From NCBI RefSeq assembly GCF_014654675.1, contig NZ_BNBC01000013.1:1-64000 (forward strand): a stretch of DNA of 64,000 nucleotides. The letters are read 5' to 3'. The notes beneath the pieces were generated by a model. That model did no database searches. It was not told the DNA's origin and saw only the letters and a program-made list of their open reading frames with translations. The position numbers and the translations under genes are program-made. This document shows, piece by piece, positions 1 through 7,651 of the stretch (positions are counted from its first letter, which is position 1; each line of letters opens with the position of its first letter). This stretch comes from Streptomyces spiralis. Lineage in GTDB: Bacteria; Actinomycetota; Actinomycetes; Streptomycetales; Streptomycetaceae.

Positions 1-68
1 TCCACGAAGCCTTCCTCGGACTCGCCGTCTGCCTGATCACCCACCGCCACGTCCAGAGGCTTTGTTAG
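1..68 (+). mobile_element. 3' end of an IS5-type transposase gene (runs off left edge)
   Basis: The first 68 bases read, in the frame starting at base 3, as the last 21 codons of a protein ending in TAG at 66-68. The residues HEAFLGLAVCLITHRHVQRLC resemble the C-terminus common to Streptomyces IS5/IS4-family transposases, where a HEAF..LA..LI.....L..FC pattern ends the protein. Only the end is visible, so it cannot be decided whether the element is intact. The inverted repeat of the element would lie just after the stop (about 66-90) but cannot be confirmed without the other end. The accessory genes that follow fit an insertion-prone spot. Confidence 0.6.
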
Positions 69-237
69 GGCCTCTAAAGGGTGCCGCCGTCCATGACCCC
101 ACCTTCATGTCTCCCTCCGCGGGAGAGTCAAGTCCCCGCTTCCAGTGGGGTTTCTCCCGCCGCATGCGGTGCCGTGCGGAGGCGAGCTGAGTACGGGTGC
201 TCATGTGCGTCACCACCGGCGGCGGCACCCTGCATCC

Positions 238-636
238 ATGACCGACACGCTTTCCGCCCCGGAGCGCCGGTGGCCCTGGTCGCGCAGGACACCCCCGGGG
301 GTGGACCTCGCCCTCGCGATCCCGCTGTTCATGCTGGAGACGGCGTGGCTCGTGCTGGACTGGACATACGGCTACGGCCTGGAGGTATGGGCAGCGCAGG
401 GCGACCGGGCACGGATCGACGCGGCCGGTCTCGCGCACATCGAGCGGGTGCGGACGCTGCTGATCGCCGTGCTCGTGCCGGCAGCCCTCGCGGGAGTCTT
501 CCGTGCCCGCTGGACGGTGATCGCACATCTGCTGGTGGCCCTCCTGGCAGGCGGAGCGCTGGCGGCCGCGCAGCAGGAGTGGGACCACAGCCACTCTCCC
601 GCACCCGGCTGTGTCCGCTACAGCGCGAACTGCTGA
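238..636 (+). CDS. small membrane protein, DUF6234-like
   Basis: A 132-residue protein beginning MTDTLSAPERRW. The chosen ATG at 238 gives a short charged cytoplasmic N-terminus followed by a hydrophobic segment near residues 22-40, a polar middle with an ERVR stretch, and two further hydrophobic stretches near 80-95 and 97-115, so two or three membrane passes are likely. The tail is rich in His and Cys. It looks like the actinobacterial DUF6234 membrane family, whose function is unknown; that assignment is from memory of the pattern. An upstream ATG at 145 exists in frame but would add a Pro/His-rich stretch unlike the rest. It converges on the methyltransferase with 19 bases between stops. 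Confidence 0.55.
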   Translation: MTDTLSAPERRWPWSRRTPPGVDLALAIPLFMLETAWLVLDWTYGYGLEVWAAQGDRARIDAAGLAHIERVRTLLIAVLVPAALAGVFRARWTVIAHLLVALLAGGALAAAQQEWDHSHSPAPGCVRYSANC

Positions 637-655
637 GACAGCGACGCGGGTCGTG

Positions 656-1294
656 TCAGTCTTCGGTGCCCGTCAACCGCAGCACCAGGTGGCTCCAGTG
701 GACGCCGGAGCGCCCGTGAAGGTCGCTGCGCTCGCTGAGGTGGGCCGTCCGGAGCCCGTAGGCGCTGCCCAACTCGACCGTCTCGGCGGCGGAGACGTCG
801 AACATGTGACGGCCTTCCGGTACGGGGCCGTGGCGGAGGGTCACGAAGAAGAGGCCGCCGGGTATCAGGAGAGCCGCGATCCGGGCCATCGCTCGGCGGC
901 GTTCCTCGGCGTCCAGGTGCATCCACACCGCGGTGGCGAAGACCGCGTCGAACCGGCCCTGGGTCAGAACCAGATCCGGAAGGTTGTCGTCGACCCAGTG
1001 GATGGTGCTGTCCGGATGAATCCGCTGTCCGTGCTCCCGCAGTTCCGGAGTCGGCTCGACGGCGACGACGTGGTGTCCGCGGGCCGCCAACGCGGCGGCA
1101 TCGCGCCCCGTTCCCGCGCCCACGTCCAGGATGCGGCCGGGCTCGGCGGGGACCAGTTGCAGCACGGCGCCGTGCACCGCCTCGAAGGTGACTTCCTCGT
1201 ACTGAACGGCCAGCGCGTCCGCCGACTCGGCATAACCAGCGGTTCCCCTGGCCGGACGGCCATTCTCCGAGTGCGGAGTCACATGATCATTCAT
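656..1294 (-). CDS. class I SAM-dependent methyltransferase
   Basis: A 212-residue cytosolic methyltransferase with a single Rossmann-like domain. Motif I (LDVGAGTGRDAAALA) spans about residues 56-70 and is the SAM-binding glycine loop; the acidic motif II follows at VVAVEP near 78. Motif IV/post-I segments (FDAVFATAVWMHL, GGLFFVTLRHG) match the Methyltransf_11/25 class. The substrate cannot be read from the sequence. It is transcribed leftward; the neighbouring genes offer no pathway context, and the region next to the IS remnant looks accessory. Confidence 0.8.
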   Translation of the reverse strand: MNDHVTPHSENGRPARGTAGYAESADALAVQYEEVTFEAVHGAVLQLVPAEPGRILDVGAGTGRDAAALAARGHHVVAVEPTPELREHGQRIHPDSTIHWVDDNLPDLVLTQGRFDAVFATAVWMHLDAEERRRAMARIAALLIPGGLFFVTLRHGPVPEGRHMFDVSAAETVELGSAYGLRTAHLSERSDLHGRSGVHWSHLVLRLTGTED

Positions 1295-1303
1295 GGCCGA
1301 AGA

Positions 1304-1540
1304 TTACCGGCGCAGTGCTCTCGGGCCGCCCGTGTGCACCGTTCCGCCGGCCGCGACCCCCTGGAGCGCGGCCACGAACTCGCCTACGTCGACGACGCGT
1401 TCCTTCAGCAGGGATCCGAACGGTGGTCGCACGCAGGCCCAGGGTTCGGTTCGCCCCACGGTGTGGGTGGCAGCCCCCGGAATGCGGACGTAGCGTTGAT
1501 GGTGGACGTGAAGTTCTTCCGCCAGGGGATGGACGGTCAT
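1304..1540 (-). CDS. small hypothetical protein (78 aa)
   Basis: An unrecognised 78-residue product starting MTVHPLAEEL and ending GGPRALRR. The reading frame has a strong G/C bias at third codon positions, roughly four in five, which supports coding. Its ATG (1538-1540 on the complement) overlaps the ATG of the alcohol dehydrogenase on the other strand (1539-1541) by two bases, which is unusual and leaves no room for a normal ribosome site outside the neighbouring gene. No domain was recognised; residues 27-48 (TVGRTEPWACVRPPFG and following) look compact and protein-like. It may be a real small gene whose start lies further in, or a shadow. Confidence 0.4.
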   Translation of the reverse strand: MTVHPLAEELHVHHQRYVRIPGAATHTVGRTEPWACVRPPFGSLLKERVVDVGEFVAALQGVAAGGTVHTGGPRALRR

Positions 1541-2594
1541 GAAGAGCAAGGCCGCCATACAGGTAGAGCACGGCGGGCCGTTGGTGGTCGAGGAAATCGA
1601 CATCCCGGATCCTGGTCCCGACCAGGTCACGGTCCGCAATTTCGCGAGCGGTGTCTGTTATTCCCAGGTGCACCAGCTACGCGACCCGGGGCTCCCCAGG
1701 CCGATGGGCCTCGGCCACGAGGGCAGCGGTGTCGTCACACGTGTGGGAAAGGACGTCACCCACGTGAAGGAAGGCGATCACGTCATCTCCACGTGGGTTC
1801 CCCGAACTCCCATCAGTGGACTGCCTGTTTCGAGGCCCACCGGCGCAGCCTTCGACGGACGGCCCGTCATCGCCGACGGTGATGTGTACACCTGGAGCGA
1901 GCACATGGTGACGTTCGCGGACAAGGTCGTCCCCATGTCGCCGTCGGATCCCACGGACATCACCTGCCTGGTCGGCTGCGCCGTGCTGACGGGAGCCGGT
2001 GCGGTGCTGCACACGGCGAACGTCGGACGCGGCCAGTCGGTGGCCGTGTTCGGCGTCGGAGGCGTCGGTCTGTCTGCGATCGGCGCCGCTGCCGTTGCCG
2101 GCGCCGATCCCGTCATCGCCGTGGACCTGGCCGACCGCAAGCTGCAGTTCGCCAGGGAGTTCGGTGCCACCCACGGCATCAACGCCTTGAACACCGATCC
2201 TGTGGAGGCGATTTCGGAGATCCGGCCGGGCGGAGTCGACGTCGCCATGGACGCGGTCGGCGCGCCCGTGACCGCTCTCCAGATTCTGCGGGCGGTGAGG
2301 CAAGGGGGGCCGAGAGCGGACAACCAGGGTGGTACTGCAGTGCTTCTGGGGATTCCCGTCTCCGATGTCTCGGTCGACCTGAACGAACTTCTTCTGTATC
2401 AACGCCACTACTGCGGAAGCCTTGGTGCCACGGACCCCGAGGCCGATTTCCCGCTTTTCCTCGGGTGGGTGCGCGAGGGCAGGTTCCCGTTGGCGAAGCT
2501 GGTGACCGACCGGTTCCCGCTGGACCGGATCGACGAGGCCTGCGTCGCGCTGGAGGAGGGGCGGATACTCGGCCGTGCCATCGTCGAGATGTGA
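1539..2594 (+). CDS. zinc-dependent alcohol dehydrogenase (MDR superfamily)
   Basis: A 351-residue medium-chain dehydrogenase/reductase predicted to oxidise an alcohol or reduce an aldehyde with NAD(P). The catalytic-zinc residues are visible as Cys40 (SGVCYSQ) and the GHE motif at 59-61. The four-cysteine structural zinc lobe of classical ADHs is absent. The nucleotide-binding loop FGVGGVG lies at 171-177 followed by an acidic VDLAD, which favours NAD. The start MKSKAAI is typical of the family and has GGGGA-rich sequence upstream. The gene shows somewhat relaxed codon use compared with the core genes to its right, consistent with accessory DNA. It converges on gntK. The physiological substrate cannot be inferred. 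Confidence 0.82.
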   Translation: MKSKAAIQVEHGGPLVVEEIDIPDPGPDQVTVRNFASGVCYSQVHQLRDPGLPRPMGLGHEGSGVVTRVGKDVTHVKEGDHVISTWVPRTPISGLPVSRPTGAAFDGRPVIADGDVYTWSEHMVTFADKVVPMSPSDPTDITCLVGCAVLTGAGAVLHTANVGRGQSVAVFGVGGVGLSAIGAAAVAGADPVIAVDLADRKLQFAREFGATHGINALNTDPVEAISEIRPGGVDVAMDAVGAPVTALQILRAVRQGGPRADNQGGTAVLLGIPVSDVSVDLNELLLYQRHYCGSLGATDPEADFPLFLGWVREGRFPLAKLVTDRFPLDRIDEACVALEEGRILGRAIVEM

Positions 2595-2687
2595 GGGTGA
2601 GGGCACGGGTTCGGCCGAGGAGCGAGGGGAGGAGCGAGGGGGCGAGGGGGTCCGGCGACACAGCGTCCGGCGCCACAGCGTACGACG

Positions 2688-3302
2688 TCACGGCTGTCGC
2701 GCCAGCAGGTCCGCGGCCAGGCCGGCGAGGGTGTCGGGAGCCGGTGTCGCGTCGAGTTCGGTCCCCAGCTCGTCCGGTTCCAGGGGTTCGAGGGCGGCGA
2801 GCTGTGATTCGAGGAGCGATGGTGGCATGAAGTGGCCGGTGCGCCGGCCGAGGCGGTCCGCCAGTAGCTCGTGGGTGGCCGTCAGGTGGAGGAAGAAGGC
2901 GCTCGGGCAGGCCGCTCGCAGGGTGTCCCGGTAGCGTCGCTTGAGTGCGGAGCACGCGACCACCGCGCCGGTGCCCGCCGCGTCACGCTCGTGCAGCCAG
3001 CGGCCGATGGACTCCAGCCAGGTCCGGCGGTCGGCGTCGTCGAGCGGTGTGCCGGCGGACATCTTGGCGATGCCCGCCGGGGAGTGGAAGTCGTCGCCGT
3101 CCGCGAAGGGGACGTTCAGCCTCTTGGCGAGCAGGCGGGCCACCGTTGTCTTGCCGACGCCGGCGACGCCCGTGACCACGACGTACGGGGCCCGACGAGG
3201 CTCGGCGCCGAGGGTCGTTTTCCTGCTGCCAGGGCTGCCAGGGCTGCCAGGGCCGTCCGGGCTGTGAGGCCTGCCGACGCCGTGATGCCTGTCAGACCGC
3301 AT
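2688..3302 (-). CDS. gntK: gluconokinase
   Basis: A 204-residue P-loop kinase that phosphorylates gluconate to 6-phosphogluconate for the pentose phosphate pathway. The Walker A loop GVAGVGKTT lies at about 45-53, followed by DGDDFH and the HFMPPSLLESQLAALE segment typical of GntK/IdnK. The first 40 residues are low-complexity, with three GSP repeats encoded by a 9-base tandem repeat (about 3229-3255), so the true start may be later, although no ATG follows before the P-loop. It is the last gene of a leftward operon and overlaps the upstream dehydrogenase gene by 11 bases, which suggests translational coupling. The 93-base gap to the convergent dehydrogenase holds GAGG-rich repeats only. Confidence 0.85.
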   Translation of the reverse strand: MRSDRHHGVGRPHSPDGPGSPGSPGSRKTTLGAEPRRAPYVVVTGVAGVGKTTVARLLAKRLNVPFADGDDFHSPAGIAKMSAGTPLDDADRRTWLESIGRWLHERDAAGTGAVVACSALKRRYRDTLRAACPSAFFLHLTATHELLADRLGRRTGHFMPPSLLESQLAALEPLEPDELGTELDATPAPDTLAGLAADLLARQP

Positions 3303-4722
3303 CGTCCGGCGTCGCTTCGGGGTGCAACAAGGCGCTGCGCGGCCGTTGCTCGCCTTCGTGCGGCCGGGGAGGCGGCCCGTCGGAGCCGGCCGGATACTCC
3401 TGCAGCGGGACGAGGTCCCTTTCCCATGCGTCCAGGACCGGCGTCAGGACCCGCCATGCCTGCTCGGCTTCGTCACCGCGGATGGACAGGGCCGGATCGC
3501 CTCTCATGACGTCCAGGAGCAGGCGGCCGTAGGCGGGCAGGGCGGGCGGTTCCATCCGCGCGGTCAGCGAGAGGGGGGTGAGGGCCTGGGCGCGCGAGCC
3601 GATGCCCGTCATGTCGAGGGTCATGCCTTCCGGCTCCAGCCCGAAGCGCAGCACGTTGGGCAGGGCCGCTCCTTCGTGGCCGAAGGGGAGGTGGGGGACG
3701 GAGCGGAAGCGCACCGCGACCTCTTTGCGGTCCTGTCCGAGCGCCTTGCCGCTGCGCAGCCGGAACGTCGTCCCGGACCAGCGCCAGCTGTCGAGTTCCA
3801 GTTCGACCTCGGCGAAGGTCTCGGTGTGCCGCCGGGGGTTCACGCCCTCTTCGTCGACGTACGCGGGGACGGTGTGGCCGCCGGACCGGCCGGACAGGTA
3901 GCGCGCCCGGCGGGTGCGGTGCGCGATGTCGTAGTCGGTGAGGAGCCGTACGGATCGCAGTACGTCGACCTTCCGGTCGCGCAGGTCCCGCTCGCCGAGG
4001 GTGATCGGGGGTTCCATGGCCACGAGGCACAGCAGTTGCAGCAGGTGGTTCTGCACCATGTCCTTCAGCGCGCCGACGCCGTCGTAGTAGCCGGCCCGGC
4101 CTTCCAGGGCGAGGGTCTCGTCCCAGACGATCTCCACTTCCGCGATGTGGGTGCTGTTCCACAGGGGTTCCAGGACGCGGTTGGCGAGCCGGCTTCCGAG
4201 CACGTTCTGGACGGTGGTCATGGCGAGGAAGTGGTCGACCCGGAACACGGCCTGCTCGGGGACGAGTCCGGCGAGCAGCAGGTTGAGTTCCCGCGCGCTC
4301 GCCAGGTCTTCGCCGAACGGTTTCTCCAGGACGATCCTGCTGCCCATAGGCAGGCCCGCGTCGTGCAGGGCGGTGACCATGTGGGGGAAGAGCGCCGGGG
4401 GCAGCGCGAGGTAGACGGCGACCGGGTCTTCGCCGGCGACGACCGCGGCGACGTCCGCGGGGTCGGTGACGTCGGCCTGCCGGTAGTGGGCCGAGGCGGC
4501 GACGGCCCTTCTGGCGTCGGCGGGGCAGAAGGCGCCGTGACGGTCGAGTTGCTCGGTGACCCACGCGCGGTACCGGTCGCCGTCCCAGTCCTCCCTGCTC
4601 GCGCCGGTGAGCCGGAAGCCGCCGTGGAGGTGTCCCGCGGCCCGCAGTGCGGCCAGGGCCGGCAGGAGGTAGCGAGCGGTGAGGTCTCCTGTCGCGCCGA
4701 AGACGGCGAGCCGGTCGATCAT
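3292..4722 (-). CDS. zwf: glucose-6-phosphate dehydrogenase homologue with atypical active site
   Basis: A 476-residue member of the G6PD family, which converts glucose 6-phosphate to 6-phosphogluconolactone with NADP. The nucleotide-binding FGATGDL motif is at 8-14 and EKPFG at 133-137. The signature normally reading RIDHYLGKE appears here as RVDHFLAMT (161-169): Asp163 and His164 are kept, but the Gly-Lys pair is Ala167-Met168, so the substrate-binding lysine is missing. The C-terminal domain (GYYDGVGALKDMVQNH and following) is otherwise normal. The ATG at 4722 overlaps the stop of the GH15 gene as ATGA. A longer upstream start would only extend into the GH15 gene in another frame. It is probably a divergent paralogue; activity or cofactor use may differ. 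Confidence 0.8.
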   Translation of the reverse strand: MIDRLAVFGATGDLTARYLLPALAALRAAGHLHGGFRLTGASREDWDGDRYRAWVTEQLDRHGAFCPADARRAVAASAHYRQADVTDPADVAAVVAGEDPVAVYLALPPALFPHMVTALHDAGLPMGSRIVLEKPFGEDLASARELNLLLAGLVPEQAVFRVDHFLAMTTVQNVLGSRLANRVLEPLWNSTHIAEVEIVWDETLALEGRAGYYDGVGALKDMVQNHLLQLLCLVAMEPPITLGERDLRDRKVDVLRSVRLLTDYDIAHRTRRARYLSGRSGGHTVPAYVDEEGVNPRRHTETFAEVELELDSWRWSGTTFRLRSGKALGQDRKEVAVRFRSVPHLPFGHEGAALPNVLRFGLEPEGMTLDMTGIGSRAQALTPLSLTARMEPPALPAYGRLLLDVMRGDPALSIRGDEAEQAWRVLTPVLDAWERDLVPLQEYPAGSDGPPPRPHEGEQRPRSALLHPEATPDDAV

Positions 4723-6584
4723 GTCAGGGCACCTGCCGTTGCCAGGGCTCCTGCCCTCGCCCGGGCGAGGTTCACGCCGCTGGCGATGATGCCGATGTGG
4801 CTGAATGCCTGGGGGAAGTTGCCCATGAACTCTCCGGAGGCGGGGTCGATCTGTTCCGGCAGCAGCCCGAGCGGGTTGGCACGGGCGCACAGCGAGGTGT
4901 AGAGCTCCTCGGCCTCGTCGATCCGGCCCTGGGCGGTGAGGTTGTCGGCCAGCCAGAAGCTGCACAGGAGGAAGGCGCCCTCGTCGCCCGGGATGCCGTC
5001 GGGCGACTCCTGGTGCAGGTAGCGGTAGAGCAGGCCGTCACCGGCCGACAGGCGCTCGGCGACGGCGGTGGTGGTCGCCGCCATCCGCGGGTGGTCGGCG
5101 GGCACCACCTGACGCATAGGGAGTGCGAGCAGGCTGGCGTCCAGGACGCCGCCGCCGTCCAGGTGCGCGCTGAGCGTCCGCGCGTCCTCGTCCCAGGACT
5201 CCTCGAGGATGACCCGGCGCAGCCGGTCGGCCGAGGCCCGCCAGACCGTGGTCCGACCGGGCAGGCCGAGCCGTTCACCGATGGTGGCGGCCCGGTCCAG
5301 GGCCACCTGGCACATTCCGGCCGAGTACGTGAACGCCCGGCCTTCGTTGCGCACCTCCCAGATGCCCTGGTCCGGTTGGCGCCAGGCCTGCTCCGCGGTG
5401 TCGGCCAGCCCCGCCAGGCCCGCCCACAGCGCGGGCTGTACCTGCCTGCCCTTGCTCAGCCACTGGTCGGTGCGCAGCCACTGGTCGGCGCAGTCGAGGA
5501 TCTCGCCGTAGACGTCGTGCTGGCGCTGGTCGGCGGCGCCGTTGCCCCAGCGCACCGGGGCGGAGCCCCGGTATCCCTCCAACTCGCTGTCCTCGATCTC
5601 GTCGGGTACGAGGCCGCCGTCGAGGGTGTACATGATGCGGGGGCTGCGACTCTGCTCGACGGCGTCGAGGACCCAGCCCAGGAAGGCGTCCGCCTCGCCG
5701 GTGAAGCCGATGCGCCGCAGGGCGAACACGGCGTAGGCGGCGTCCCGGATCCAGGCGTAGCGGTAGTCCCAGTTGCGGGTTCCGCCGATCGGCGCGGGCA
5801 GGGAGGAGGTGGGCGCGGCGACCAGGGCGCCGTTGGCCCAGTCGTCGCAGAGCTTCAGGGTGATGGCGGCGCGTCGGACCAGTGCCTCCTGCGGCCCCGA
5901 GTACGCGAAGTGCTTCATCCATCGCCGCCATGCGTCGGCGGTGTCCGCCAGCATCGCGTCGGCTTCGTATCGGTGGTGGCGGTGGAAGCGGCCCCAGGAC
6001 AGAAGCAGGTCGAGGTGTTCGCCCTGGCTCAGGTCGTGGGTGGTGTGGAGGCCGGTCAGGGGCCGGTTGGAGCGCAGGTGCAGGCGCAGGTCGGGCCGCC
6101 GTGAGGGTCTGAGTTCGAGGCCGCTGAACAAGGCCTGCGCCGTGCCGCCGCCGCGGGGTTCCACGGCCACGTGCAGGCGGACGTGTCCGGACAGGACCAC
6201 GGCCGACCGGACGAGTTGGCACCGGCCGGCCGGCAGGTCGTCGGTGAGGTCGGCGCCGGGTCGCAGGGGCAGCGCGTCGGTGATGCGGACCAGGCCGGTG
6301 GTACTGCGCAGCTCGGTCGTCAGTACGCCGGTGTCGGGCTCGTAGCGCTGCCGGGCCTCCACCAGGTCCTCCGGCACGACGGTGAAGTGGCCGCCTCGCG
6401 CGTGGTCGAGCAGGCCGCAGAACAAGGGTTCGGAGTCGAACCGGGGGAGGCACATCCACGGGATCGATCCGTCCAGGCCGACGAGCGCGGCCGTCGTACC
6501 GTCTCCGACGAGGCCGAGGTCCTCCAGCGGCAGATAGCCATCCCGCCTGCGGACGGGCCGGAAGGGGGGGTCGGGATCGTGCAT
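4719..6584 (-). CDS. GH15 family glucosidase (glucoamylase/trehalase type)
   Basis: A 621-residue cytosolic protein with an N-terminal trehalase-like domain (DYLPLEDLGLVGDG region, DGSIPWMCLPRFDS) and a C-terminal (alpha/alpha)6-barrel of glycoside hydrolase family 15. Typical barrel segments are seen: RNWDYRYAWIRDAAYAVFAL, the acid-rich RWGNGAADQRQHDVYGE, and GDEGAFLLCSFWLADNL with the likely catalytic Glu. There is no signal peptide. It heads a leftward operon with zwf and gntK: glucose released from trehalose or an alpha-glucan could enter the oxidative pentose phosphate branch through them. In actinobacteria, close relatives include trehalases and glucan-trimming enzymes; which one applies cannot be read here. 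Confidence 0.82.
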   Translation of the reverse strand: MHDPDPPFRPVRRRDGYLPLEDLGLVGDGTTAALVGLDGSIPWMCLPRFDSEPLFCGLLDHARGGHFTVVPEDLVEARQRYEPDTGVLTTELRSTTGLVRITDALPLRPGADLTDDLPAGRCQLVRSAVVLSGHVRLHVAVEPRGGGTAQALFSGLELRPSRRPDLRLHLRSNRPLTGLHTTHDLSQGEHLDLLLSWGRFHRHHRYEADAMLADTADAWRRWMKHFAYSGPQEALVRRAAITLKLCDDWANGALVAAPTSSLPAPIGGTRNWDYRYAWIRDAAYAVFALRRIGFTGEADAFLGWVLDAVEQSRSPRIMYTLDGGLVPDEIEDSELEGYRGSAPVRWGNGAADQRQHDVYGEILDCADQWLRTDQWLSKGRQVQPALWAGLAGLADTAEQAWRQPDQGIWEVRNEGRAFTYSAGMCQVALDRAATIGERLGLPGRTTVWRASADRLRRVILEESWDEDARTLSAHLDGGGVLDASLLALPMRQVVPADHPRMAATTTAVAERLSAGDGLLYRYLHQESPDGIPGDEGAFLLCSFWLADNLTAQGRIDEAEELYTSLCARANPLGLLPEQIDPASGEFMGNFPQAFSHIGIIASGVNLARARAGALATAGALT

Positions 6585-6760
6585 GGCTCCTCGCTTCCGC
6601 AGAGCCGGGAGTACCGTCCGGCACGCCGCGCGGGTCCGGACGGCTTCGGCTGTCGGCTCCGGCGTCCGGCGTAGCCCTCACTTCTGCCACTGTCTCAAGG
6701 CCCGAGCCCGCTCGCGACCCGACCGCTCCTGAGAGGGCGCGTCACCCCGCCGGCTCGTGG

Positions 6761-7570
6761 TCACGCCTTGCCGCGGACGACGGTGACCGGGCAGTGCGCG
6801 TGGTGCAGCAGCGCCTGGCTCACCGAACCCAGGAGCAGCCCGGAAAAACCGCCGCGGCCCCTGGCTCCGACGACGATCAGCTGGGCGGTCCTGCTCGCCT
6901 CGATCAGGACTTCGCGGGTCTCGCCGCTCACCACGTCCTGCCTGACCGTGACGTCCGGATACCTCTCCCCGCGGCCGGCGAGTGCCAGAGCGGGCAGACG
7001 CTCCGCGCTCTCCATGCCCGTACCGGCCGGCGCGTGGTCCGGCAGCCACGCGTGCAGGGCGACGATCTCGGTCTTTCGCAGTGCCGCCTCGGCGAAGGCG
7101 AACTCGATCGCCTCCTCACCGTGCGGGGAGCCGTCGACACCCAGCACGACCGGCCCGGTGTGATCCGTTTCCTCGCGGACCACCATCACCGGGCACTCGC
7201 CATGGGCGGCCAGGGACACCGCCGTCGAACCCAGCAGCATGCCGATGAAGCCCCCCATGCCCCGGCTGCCGACGACCACGAGGTCCGCGGCTCGCGACTC
7301 GGCCGTCAGCACCGACACCGCACCGCCGATCATCACGGTGCCGGCGACCTCCACTCCGGGCGCCACACTCCGGGCGAGCTGCGCGGCGTCGTGGGCCAGG
7401 TGATTGAGCGGCGACGGGTCCAGCGGCGCGTACATGGGCCCCACCGGCCAGCTGAAGGCGTGCACCACCCGGAGCTTCGCGGAACGCCGCTGGGCTTCCC
7501 GGGCGGCTTGTACCACCGCGGCATTGCTCGACGACGAGCCGTCCACTCCTACGACGACCAGGCTGCCCAC
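6761..7570 (-). CDS. universal stress protein with two Usp domains
   Basis: A 269-residue tandem Usp protein. Domain 1 covers roughly 1-140 and domain 2 145-269. Each begins with a hydrophobic strand ending in VDGS and ends with an ATP-binding loop of the G-x2-G-x9-G-S/T type: GSRGMGGFIGMLLGSTA in the first and GARGRGGFSGLLLGSVS in the second. Both therefore appear able to bind ATP, unlike the dimerising non-binding class. Such proteins aid survival in hypoxia or stationary phase by unclear means. It lies upstream of the GH15 operon with 176 bases between and is probably transcribed separately. Confidence 0.88.
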   Translation of the reverse strand: MGSLVVVGVDGSSSSNAAVVQAAREAQRRSAKLRVVHAFSWPVGPMYAPLDPSPLNHLAHDAAQLARSVAPGVEVAGTVMIGGAVSVLTAESRAADLVVVGSRGMGGFIGMLLGSTAVSLAAHGECPVMVVREETDHTGPVVLGVDGSPHGEEAIEFAFAEAALRKTEIVALHAWLPDHAPAGTGMESAERLPALALAGRGERYPDVTVRQDVVSGETREVLIEASRTAQLIVVGARGRGGFSGLLLGSVSQALLHHAHCPVTVVRGKA

Positions 7571-7651
7571 GGCTCCTCCACTCCTCGCGAATGTCTGTGT
7601 CGGCGGCCGCCCGCACCCCGGGGCGCGGGCGGCCTTCGGTGTCCTGGGAGG

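Noticed and set aside
4723..4965. N-terminal extension of the G6PD homologue upstream of 4722
   Set aside because: It lies inside the GH15 gene in another frame; the conserved family start MIDRLAVFGATGDL and the ATGA overlap fix the start at 4722.
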